NCBI GenBank assembly: GCA_948760655.1
Contig: CAQBKK010000037.1
Coordinates: forward strand, 1-11,075
Direction: 5' to 3'
DNA: 11,075 nt
Source of the DNA: an uncultured Bacilli bacterium
GTDB lineage: Bacteria; Bacillota_I; Bacilli_A; RF39; UBA660
Shown: positions 5,767 to 11,075 of the stretch, piece by piece
How positions within the stretch are numbered: the stretch's first letter is position 1
How the letters are laid out: every line of letters begins with the position of its first letter
The notes under the pieces: generated by a model
The model's input: the letters and a program-made list of their open reading frames with translations, nothing else
Told to the model about the DNA's origin: nothing
The model's database searches: none
Program-made: the position numbers and the translations under genes

Positions 5767-7876
5767 CTTGTAGACTCTCTTTCTGTTCACTTACAATTTC
5801 AAAATCAATCATAGCGGTTTCCTTTGAAGCAGATATTACTTTTACGCGAATGGCATCTCCAATTCGATATTGGATTTTGGTATTGGTTCCAATTAGAGCT
5901 AATTTTTCTGGAATGTAGTTATAAAAATCTCCTTTTAATGTACTTACGTGCACTAGACCTTCTACCATATTGGGAAGTTCCACAAAGAACCCAAAGTTTG
6001 TTACTGTAGTAATCATTCCTTCATAAATTTCACCAATATGGCTTTCCATATATTCTGCCATTTTCATGTCTAACACATCGCGTTCGGCGTTTACACTTCC
6101 AACTTCTTTTTCACTGGAATGCTCTGCGATTTCTACTAAAGCACTTTCATAGTAACCGATGGTAGACATTGATAAATCTTTTTCAATTAAGTATTTTTTT
6201 AAAAGACGATGTACAGTAAGGTCTGGGAAACGTCTTATTGGACTTGTGAAGTGGGTATAGGCTTTGCTCCCTAAGCCAAAGTGGCCAATATTGTCTTTGG
6301 CGTATTCTGCTTTTTTCATACTTCGAAGTAGCATACTAGATAAAATCTCAAATTCTTTCTTTTCAGAAAGTTCAGAAAGTAATTTTTGCATAGTAACTGG
6401 TGTTAATTCTGTCACTTTTGTTTGTAATTCGTAACCGAGAAGTTTTACTAAGTTTACGAAATCATCTATTTTTTCATTATTTGGTGTACCATGCACACGG
6501 TAGATAAATGGTAAATCCATATTGTAGATATGACTTGCTACTGTTTCATTTGCTGCTATCATAAAGTCTTCGATTAGTTTTTCGCCATCTTCTCTTTCTC
6601 TTTTTATGATATTAATAGCACGACCACTTTCATCTTGAATTACTTCTGCCTCGTCTAGGTCAAAATCTATATAGCCACGAGATTCTTTTTCTTTTCTTAG
6701 GATGTGGGCAAGTTCGTTCATTTTCTTTAGAGTTGGTGCATATTCTTCATATCCATCCGCTATCTTGTCACGCATAATTATATCGTTTACTGCCTCATAA
6801 GTCATTTTTTTACGACTTTTTATGTAACTTGGGAAAATGTCATAGTTTACAACTTTTCCTCTTTTATCTATTTTCATGACACAACTCATAGTTAGTCTTA
6901 TTACCCCTTCATTTAAAGAGCATATTCCGTTTGATAATTTATGAGGAATCATCGGAATTACAGTGTCAGCTAGATAACTAGAAGTTCCTCTTTCATATGC
7001 AGCATCGCCAAGAGCGGTGTTTTCTTTTACGTAATTTGATACATCTGCAATGTGAACTCCTAAAACATATAAATCCTGTTCCATTGTTAGACTGATGGCA
7101 TCATCAATATCTTTTGTGTGTGCTCCATCAATTGTAAATATTTCTTGGTCTGTTAAGTCTGTACGATCTACTAAATCTACATGTTCTACTTCGGTCGGAA
7201 TATCTTCTAATTCTTTTAGAACACTTTCATTAAATTCGGTTTCTATTCCATACTTATAGGCAATGGATAAAATATCTACCCCAGGGTCATCTTTGTGTCC
7301 TAAAATACGCACAACTTCTGCTAAATATTTTCTAGGTCCTAATTCTTTTATTAGTTTAATTACCACTTTATGTCCTGGAACACAATGTGTTAAACTTTCT
7401 TTTTTTAAGACTAAATCAATATTTTTTTTATCATCGTCTAAATCAATATACATTTTGTTGTCTTTTACTACTACGACTCCGACCATGTCATTAATTTCTC
7501 TTTTTACGACTTTTAAAATACGCCCTTCTTTTTTTACTCCATTTCGAATAATTTCCGCCATAACGAAATCGTCGTGAATTGCACCATTTAAGTTGTCGCT
7601 TGCAATATATAAGTCTTCTTCTTTTTCTAGTATAACAAAACCATAACCTTTTTTATTTACGGTTAGTCTTCCTATTTTAATACCTGGACAATTTTTGAGT
7701 AGTAGATATTTTTCTTTTTTTGTTCTATAGACTATAAATTCCTCTACGAGTTCTTCTAGTGTATCTTGTAAATCATGGAATTCTTCTGAGGTTTTGTATC
7801 CTAATAAATCGTTTATTTCCATGATTTCTTTTGCTTCGTGTATTCCTTCTAATAAGTTTATTATTTCTTCTTTCAT
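5750..7876 (-). CDS. rnr: Ribonuclease R (3'-5' exoribonuclease)
   Basis: This 708-residue protein has the full RNase II/RNB layout: a helical N-terminal segment (1-60), cold-shock-type OB domains (about 62-220), the catalytic RNB domain (about 235-570) and a C-terminal S1 domain (about 618-695, with [20 protein letters not shown]). Metal-binding acids appear as D250, D256, D258 and D259 in [34 protein letters not shown] marks the later conserved block. It degrades structured RNA processively and, with SmpB/tmRNA, removes mRNAs from stalled ribosomes. It is shorter in the tail than the E. coli enzyme, with no long basic extension. AGGAGG lies six bases before ATG and overlaps the stop region of the prepilin gene nine bases upstream, pointing to one operon. 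Confidence 0.97.
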   Translation of the reverse strand: MKEEIINLLEGIHEAKEIMEINDLLGYKTSEEFHDLQDTLEELVEEFIVYRTKKEKYLLLKNCPGIKIGRLTVNKKGYGFVILEKEEDLYIASDNLNGAIHDDFVMAEIIRNGVKKEGRILKVVKREINDMVGVVVVKDNKMYIDLDDDKKNIDLVLKKESLTHCVPGHKVVIKLIKELGPRKYLAEVVRILGHKDDPGVDILSIAYKYGIETEFNESVLKELEDIPTEVEHVDLVDRTDLTDQEIFTIDGAHTKDIDDAISLTMEQDLYVLGVHIADVSNYVKENTALGDAAYERGTSSYLADTVIPMIPHKLSNGICSLNEGVIRLTMSCVMKIDKRGKVVNYDIFPSYIKSRKKMTYEAVNDIIMRDKIADGYEEYAPTLKKMNELAHILRKEKESRGYIDFDLDEAEVIQDESGRAINIIKREREDGEKLIEDFMIAANETVASHIYNMDLPFIYRVHGTPNNEKIDDFVNLVKLLGYELQTKVTELTPVTMQKLLSELSEKKEFEILSSMLLRSMKKAEYAKDNIGHFGLGSKAYTHFTSPIRRFPDLTVHRLLKKYLIEKDLSMSTIGYYESALVEIAEHSSEKEVGSVNAERDVLDMKMAEYMESHIGEIYEGMITTVTNFGFFVELPNMVEGLVHVSTLKGDFYNYIPEKLALIGTNTKIQYRIGDAIRVKVISASKETAMIDFEIVSEQKESLQDGNQE

Positions 7877-7885
7877 TTTTTCCTC

Positions 7886-8254
7886 CTAACCCTGTATTTT
7901 ACAAGTTTTTACGTTGTCTATCCATTTTACACTTATCGTATATTTGGATGCATATTCTCCGTTACTTGGATTTTTTATTGTATCTTCAATTAATCCCTCT
8001 TTAATAAGTTCTACCACCTTTATAGTGCAATCGTTTCTATTTTTGCATTCTTTTCTTTTTTCTTCTTCCCAGTTGGTTTCCACATAAATACATGCTGCAT
8101 CTTGTAATTTATTTTTAAATGCTTCATAATCAGAATCATTTTGGCTACTTAAAATACCACTCATATTTACAACAATAACAATTCCTAATAGTACCATTAT
8201 TCCTATTGTTACAATCAATTCTATTAAGGTAAAACCTTTTTTATCTTTTATCAT
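7886..8254 (-). CDS. Type IV prepilin-like (pseudopilin) protein
   Basis: The N-terminus MIKDKKGFTLIELIVTIGIM is a classical class III signal: basic leader, cleavage by prepilin peptidase between G7 and F8, and glutamate at position 5 of the mature protein (E12). A hydrophobic helix to about residue 32 follows. The globular part contains four cysteines (C55, C70, C76, C118), enough for two disulfides. I chose ATG 8254 (122 aa) because GGTGA lies a few bases upstream; a longer frame to 8308 adds an unlikely leader. No prepilin peptidase, assembly ATPase or other pilin is present in the window, so it is an orphan here. It precedes rnr by nine bases and follows a decayed signal peptidase gene. 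Competence, adhesion or secretion pseudopilin roles are all possible. Confidence 0.85.
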   Translation of the reverse strand: MIKDKKGFTLIELIVTIGIMVLLGIVIVVNMSGILSSQNDSDYEAFKNKLQDAACIYVETNWEEEKRKECKNRNDCTIKVVELIKEGLIEDTIKNPSNGEYASKYTISVKWIDNVKTCKIQG

Positions 8255-8275
8255 GTTATCACCAATCTTATTTTT

Positions 8276-8281
8276 ATTATA
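8276..8281 (-). promoter_or_regulatory. -10 element upstream of the prepilin-rnr-smpB operon
   Basis: A perfect TATAAT lies on the minus strand 22 bases before the prepilin ATG. The -35 position falls in the T-run of the preceding terminator, giving TTTTTT, a poor match. Still, a promoter placed right after a terminator and before the first gene of the operon makes sense. Confidence 0.4.
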
Positions 8282-8292
8282 CCCCAATAAAT

Positions 8293-8323
8293 AAAAAAAA
8301 AAAAGCAAGGAAACACTTGCTTT
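8293..8323 (-). terminator. Strong terminator after the signal peptidase remnant
   Basis: On the minus strand AAAGCAAG (8323-8316) pairs exactly with CTTGCTTT (8309-8302) over a 6-nt loop and continues in a run of about twelve T. It lies nine bases past the TAG that ends the signal peptidase pseudogene. This shows that the pseudogene once closed its own transcript, separate from the prepilin gene. Confidence 0.8.
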
Positions 8324-8331
8324 ACTACTAA

Positions 8332-8855
8332 CTAAAGTTTTTTTCTTCTATTTTTAAATTGTATAAAATCTAAAAGAAGTAAACTTACTATGATTAGAAT
8401 ATTAAAGAATGCTATAATTCCTCTTCCATGTTCTATGAGTAAGAAATGCCCTAAAAATGGAATTCTTTTTTCCATTACCCCAATTAAATTGGCAGTGATT
8501 AGTCTCCCTTCAACGTTTACAAAATTGTTATCTCCTTTGGTTTCTAAATAAATTTCTCCTGTAATTGTATCACTTGTTTTATTTCTACTCTATGTATTAA
8601 AGTCATTCCATTGGATATTTCTGCATTCGATACATAGAAATAATATCTCATCTCCTTCTTTTATTTCTTTAATATCTTTTTTCTATTATGATAACATCAT
8701 AAATTTTTAAAATTGGAGACATACTTTCAGATACAATATGGTAAAGAGTTCTGTTTGTATGTTATATTTTGGCAGGAAATAAAACTAGAAAATAAAAACT
8801 ACAAATGGATATTAGAAAAAAGTTTAAGAATACTAAGGTAATTGTTTTCCATTTC
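8332..8855 (-). pseudogene. SipW-like type I signal peptidase, decayed
   Basis: No long frame survives, but joining frames on the minus strand gives a signal peptidase I of the archaeal/SipW type. A membrane helix (FLISICSFYFLVLFPAKI) comes first, then the catalytic-serine block HIVSESMSPILKIYDVIIIEK, with Ser at 8725-8723. DIKEIKEGDEI, YVSNAEISNGMTLIHRV (His in place of the bacterial Lys), TGEIYLETKGDNNF, LIGVMEKRIPFLGHFLL and a C-terminal helix follow, ending with TAG at 8332. Lesions are an in-frame TAA at 8764-8762 and shifts near the T-run 8677-8682, at 8637 and near 8572. SipW enzymes cleave signal peptides of selected exported proteins. The 5' end is unclear because it merges with the regulator remnant without a usable start codon. 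A former fusion or a deletion could explain this. Confidence 0.8.
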
Positions 8856-9128
8856 TTAATTTTTTAGAGTTTTTATTCAATAGTGTAACAATAATTTGAT
8901 TTTCTTCTTCCTTCTTATTTATATCCTCTCCATGTAAAAGTTCTAAAATCGTTACATCTAATATTTTAGATAAGTATTCTAGTAAACTAATATCTGACCC
9001 CCTGACCCCTTTCCACAACGACTTACAGCTCTATCGGTAATTTTGAGTTCTGTTGCTAAGTCTTTTTGGGTTAAATTTCTTTCTTTTCTTTTTCTTGCAA
9101 TAAATTTTCCAATATTTTTTTAATTCAT
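8833..9128 (-). pseudogene. XRE-family HTH regulator, decayed
   Basis: From an ATG at 9128 (with AGGTGA upstream) the minus strand reads M-N-stop, then KNIGKFIARKRKERNLTQKD and LATELKITDRAVSR. After a frame change near 9002-9016 it continues SDISLLEYLSKILDVTILEL and LHGEDI, with a charged tail ending in TAG at 8833. This is the widespread Firmicute XRE regulator whose intact form reads TDRAVSKWERG-x-x-x-PDISLLE. Lesions are TAA at codon 3 (9122-9120, where CAA is likely ancestral) and loss of frame in the recognition-helix region. There an 8-bp tandem repeat, CTGACCCC twice (8994-9009), is seen. It probably once controlled the linked signal peptidase/pilin cassette. An inactive relic is the most likely state now. 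Confidence 0.8.
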
Positions 9129-9286
9129 TTGTATCACCTACAAAAATTGTATAGAAATGAAAAAAAGAAAGCAACAAAGTCTTCCTTGAGTTTTTTTCTA
9201 TTTTTTTAATTATAAGCATTTTAAGATGTCCTAACTTTTATAATGATGAGTACAATTTTAACTATTCGTGTTTGTTTGAAAGCAAG
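9129..9286. other. Intergenic stretch between secG terminator and regulator remnant
   Basis: No gene is seen. The minus strand has a possible promoter for the XRE remnant just before its ribosome binding site: a TATACA -10-like box with TTGTTG about 18 bp upstream. Both matches are imperfect and the assignment is tentative. Confidence 0.35.
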
Positions 9287-9311
9287 AAAAAAGCAAGTAC
9301 GAAACTTACTT
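9287..9311 (-). terminator. Rho-independent terminator of secG
   Basis: On the minus strand AAGTAAGT (9311-9304) pairs with ACTTGCTT (9298-9291), with one G-U pair and a 5-nt loop, followed by T residues to 9287. The stem overlaps the secG stop codon (9306-9308). It separates secG from the XRE/signal peptidase cassette. Confidence 0.65.
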
Positions 9312-9524
9312 AATAAATAATATAAAAGATATTATAAAGAAAACAATTCCTAATGCTAATGTAATTCTACTAATTAGAAGTTCAAGACCACGTTCTTTGG
9401 TATTTTGAAATAAGCTTTCGTTTCCACCACTAATGATTTGACTTGCTCCATCAGCACGATTTGATTGTAATAATACAATAGCAATTAATAAAATTGATAC
9501 AACTAATAAAATATTTTCTAACAT
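9306..9524 (-). CDS. secG: Preprotein translocase subunit SecG
   Basis: SecG is the small auxiliary subunit of the SecYEG channel and helps protein export across the membrane. The 72-residue length is typical. Two membrane helices (about residues 2-20 and 50-71) flank the conserved cytoplasmic loop. This loop contains VLLQSNRADGASQIISGGNESLF and then TKERGLELLISRITLALG, matching the family's LLQ, GG-x-E-x-LF and K-x-RG landmarks. The ATG is preceded by a GGATGTGA sequence acting as ribosome binding site. It lies 57 bases after engB and ahead of a terminator. In Bacillus subtilis secG is found close upstream of rnr and smpB. Here the same order is kept, but a decayed XRE/signal peptidase/pilin cassette lies between. 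Confidence 0.93.
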   Translation of the reverse strand: MLENILLVVSILLIAIVLLQSNRADGASQIISGGNESLFQNTKERGLELLISRITLALGIVFFIISFILFIK

Positions 9525-9566
9525 GCTTTCACATCCATTCGCTACTTAATTTAACATATTTCTTTT

Positions 9567-9596
9567 AAAAAGGCAAGAAAACTATAGGTAACTTGC
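9567..9596 (-). terminator. Weak terminator after engB
   Basis: On the minus strand GCAAG (9596-9592) and CTTGC (9577-9573) can pair around the engB stop codon, followed by C and five T (9571-9567). The 5-bp stem and 14-nt loop are weak, so partial read-through into secG is likely. Confidence 0.4.
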
Positions 9597-10163
9597 TAGA
9601 ATCTCATAGATTTCTTCTCTTCCTTTTTTGGTTATGGTTGAAAATGGAATAAATACTTCACTTTCACTTAAATTTAATGTATCTCTAATTAATTTGTCTT
9701 GTTTTATACGATTATTTTTTGTTACCTTGTCATATTTTGTTGCCACAATTGTTATTTTTAAATTGTAATATTTTAAAAAGTTATACATTAATACATCATC
9801 TTCACTTGGTTTATGACGATAATCTACTAATAAAAAGACATGTTTTAGTTCACTTCTATTTTTTAGATATTCTTCTATCATCATTCCCATTTTTTTATTG
9901 GTTGTTTTATCTACTTTGGCATATCCATATCCTGGAACATCAATTAGATAAAATTTTTCATTTACAAAATAGAAATTTAAAGTTTGGGTTTTTCCTGGTT
10001 TTGCACTAGTTCTAGCAAAATTCTTGCGATTAATTAGTGTATTTATAAAACTTGATTTTCCCACATTACTTCTTCCCACAAGTAAAAATTCTGGTAAACT
10101 ATCTGTTGGATATTGGCTTTGCCTTACTGCAATATTTTTTAATTCTACTGTATCGATTTTCAT
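9582..10163 (-). CDS. engB: Ribosome biogenesis GTPase EngB (YsxC/YihA)
   Basis: This small TRAFAC GTPase is needed for maturation of the large ribosomal subunit. All nucleotide-binding motifs are present: G1 GRSNVGKSS (30-38), G2 region PGKTQT (56-61), G3 DVPG (75-78) followed by the family signature YGYAK, G4 TKYD (142-145) and the G5-like FSTITKKG (174-181). The 193-residue length is normal. ATG 10163 is chosen because AGGTGA lies just upstream; a GTG three codons earlier overlaps that site and is unlikely. A strong promoter lies immediately upstream, so engB heads its own transcript, with secG possibly reached by read-through. In many Firmicutes engB sits next to lon or clpX; neither is visible here. 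Confidence 0.96.
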   Translation of the reverse strand: MKIDTVELKNIAVRQSQYPTDSLPEFLLVGRSNVGKSSFINTLINRKNFARTSAKPGKTQTLNFYFVNEKFYLIDVPGYGYAKVDKTTNKKMGMMIEEYLKNRSELKHVFLLVDYRHKPSEDDVLMYNFLKYYNLKITIVATKYDKVTKNNRIKQDKLIRDTLNLSESEVFIPFSTITKKGREEIYEILASYL

Positions 10164-10180
10164 AGAAATCACCTACGTTT

Positions 10181-10209
10181 ATTATAGCGTATCTATATAT
10201 TTTTTGCAA
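10181..10209 (-). promoter_or_regulatory. Sigma-A-type promoter of engB
   Basis: On the minus strand the -35 box TTGCAA (10209-10204) and perfect -10 box TATAAT (10186-10181) have ideal 17-bp spacing. Transcription would start near 10175, just before the AGGTGA ribosome binding site, leaving a leader of roughly ten bases. Confidence 0.75.
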
Positions 10210-10433
10210 ATTAGAGGATTTATCTATTAAAAATGCGTCATACATTATATTACTATTATTTTGCTTGTTCATGATTTTAATCAAAATTTAGTTTTGAGCA
10301 AGTTTCTCTTTTACTTTTATTTCTTATTTCTTTCTAAAGTTGGTGAATTTTGATTAGGATATCCCAAATGGAAATCCCGTTTTTGCAAATAGGTAACAAC
10401 AAAGGTACACTTTGTTGGAAATAGTATTGTAAA
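10210..10433. other. Intergenic stretch between engB and the IS30 end
   Basis: No gene was found. It contains a hairpin of CTTGTTCA (10264-10271) with TGAGCAAG (10295-10302), one G-U pair, followed by a T-rich stretch on the + strand. It also contains an 11-bp inverted pair, TAATCAAAATT (10278-10288) and AATTTTGATTA (10346-10356). Both may be chance in AT-rich DNA. The outer end of the insertion element should lie in the right half of this stretch but could not be fixed. Confidence 0.4.
10397..10417. repeat. 8-bp inverted repeat near the IS30 outer end
   Basis: CAACAAAG (10397-10404) and CTTTGTTG (10410-10417) are exact inverted copies around a 5-nt spacer, about 50-70 bases past the transposase stop codon. 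That position suits sequences near an IS terminus. The matching end lies outside the window, so whether this belongs to the IS inverted repeat is unknown. Confidence 0.4.
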
Positions 10434-10501
10434 ATATGATAATAAAAAATCAAGAGTAAAATGAACTCACTTTGTTCGCTCTTGATTTTTTATTATCATA
10501 T
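10434..10501. terminator. Long perfect hairpin at the transposase 3' end
   Basis: Arms of 23 bp (10434-10456 and 10479-10501) are exact reverse complements with a 22-nt loop. Each arm contains a run of six A or T within it. The right arm is the coding end of the transposase gene and the stop codon lies in the loop. Such a structure would stop or stall transcription from both sides and shield the element from outside read-through, or form a structured RNA. Confidence 0.7.
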
Positions 10502-11075
10502 CCTTCATGTTTAATTCTTCAATTGGAATGTGATGAAGATTTAATAAATCTAAAATATAATCTCCAAGTTCATCTTCTAAAAGTTGTAATGGCGTTTTAT
10601 ATCCTTTTTTAGGTCTAGGATAATTGTTTAGTCTATTAATAATATCTAGTATATCATCAGCAGATAGTAAACTTATGTCATACCCTTTTTCAATTAACCA
10701 TCTAAGTAAGATGTGATTATTTTCAATATGTGGCTTTTCATAAGGAGCATATGTATGAGTATAGTGAACTTCCATTCGTTTATTTAAGCCTTCATGAATT
10801 GAACTTTCCAATAACTCAAAATCTAAAAACTCAACACCATTATCGGGGATAGATTTTCTAAAGATAACATAAAAATAAGAATCTAGTTTATCTTCTAAAT
10901 CATCTAATATTTTTCCAATCTCTTCTTGAGTTTTTTGTTTAATTTTAAAACCTAACATTAAAGAAAAACAAGGAATCAATAATAGTGAATAATAGTTCAC
11001 CACCTTTGATACCTTCAACTGTATCTAATTCTACAATACCAAGAGGTCTATTATCTCTTTCTTCTTTAGATAAGT
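10467..11075 (-). pseudogene. IS30-family transposase, frameshifted, 5' part outside window
   Basis: Minus-strand translation from the right edge gives RPLGIVELDTVEGIKGGELL and FTIIDS, containing the first catalytic Asp (ELDTV). The frame then shifts near 10961-10969, at a T5 run on the coding strand. It continues SLMLGFKIKQKTQEEIG, then IPDNGVEFLDFELLE with the second Asp, and PHIENNHILLRWLIEKGYDI with the catalytic Glu. PRPKKGYKTPLQLLEDELGD follows, ending in TGA at 10467. This is the IS30 DDE order. Removing one T joins the two frames smoothly. The enzyme would cut and paste or copy its own element between inverted repeats. Programmed slippage at the T-run is possible but IS30 members normally use one frame, so decay is preferred. 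The N-terminal helix-turn-helix is not in view. Confidence 0.8.

Noticed and set aside
5060..7577. Plus-strand frames opposite the DUF3048, smpB and rnr genes (for example 5060-5296, 5824-6009 and 7263-7577)
   Set aside because: They are antisense shadows of strongly supported genes, with no ribosome binding sites or recognisable domains.
7886..8308. Longer prepilin start at 8308
   Set aside because: It would place 18 extra residues before the prepilin leader and lacks the GGTGA site that precedes ATG 8254.
9031..9219. Minus-strand 62-residue frame
   Set aside because: It runs out of frame across the XRE remnant, lacks a ribosome binding site and has low-complexity Lys/Phe content; the neighbouring frame contains the recognisable HTH sequence.
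9719..10284. Plus-strand frames opposite engB and a minus-strand frame upstream of it
   Set aside because: EngB has complete GTPase motifs in its frame, and the upstream minus-strand frame runs through the engB promoter.
10264..10302. Plus-strand terminator or riboswitch-like hairpin upstream of engB
   Set aside because: The stem contains a G-U pair and a long AT loop, and no + strand gene precedes it; the engB promoter lies downstream of it with respect to engB transcription, so it cannot be in the engB leader.

Overview
The window is AT-rich throughout. It carries Shine-Dalgarno sites of the AGGAGG/AGGTG type, short-stem T-tract terminators and low-GC Gram-positive gene families (SecG, RNase R, SmpB, EngB/YsxC, a YerB-type DUF3048 protein). 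This points to an uncultured gut-type Bacilli/Mollicutes-related Firmicute; I cannot name a genus. Trp is encoded by TGG in the intact genes and TGA terminates the first gene, so this is not a TGA=Trp mycoplasma code.

Left part (1-3800) is accessory in character. It opens with the last codons of an unidentified protein and a terminator, then a 43-residue CxxC mini-ORF. Next comes a two-gene + strand unit: a HAD-type 5'(3')-deoxyribonucleotidase and a MazG-like nucleotide pyrophosphohydrolase. A YefM/Phd-type antitoxin follows, intact, but its Txe/YoeB toxin partner is broken by a stop codon and a frameshift. After two adjacent hairpins, a large minus-strand PcfJ-like protein with a zinc ribbon lies end-on to that block.

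Middle part (3817-8254) is a minus-strand block read right to left: orphan prepilin-like protein, rnr (RNase R), smpB, DUF3048 protein and a small single-TM protein. It is closed by a terminator at about 3818-3840. The prepilin, rnr and smpB genes are so tightly packed that they are probably one transcript. RNase R and SmpB cooperate in trans-translation and in clearing stalled mRNA. ssrA (tmRNA) was not recognised here.

Right part (8293-10209) holds housekeeping genes engB and secG on the minus strand. Between secG and rnr, which are close neighbours in relatives such as Bacillus subtilis, lies a degraded cassette that simple ORF calling would miss: an XRE-family regulator pseudogene and a SipW-like type I signal peptidase pseudogene, followed by the intact prepilin-like gene. 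I read this as a dying regulator/secretion/pilin cassette inserted into the secG-rnr-smpB neighbourhood.

The far right (10434-11075) is the 3' part of an IS30-family transposase with a frameshift. It runs off the window and ends in a perfect 23-bp inverted repeat that probably acts as a strong two-way terminator. Pseudogenes (toxin, XRE regulator, signal peptidase, transposase) are the main theme of the accessory DNA. I found no convincing CRISPR array, tRNA, rRNA or riboswitch, and no clearly new system. The best leads are the nucleotidase/MazG pair, the orphan pilin coupled to RNase R, and the chromosomal PcfJ protein.
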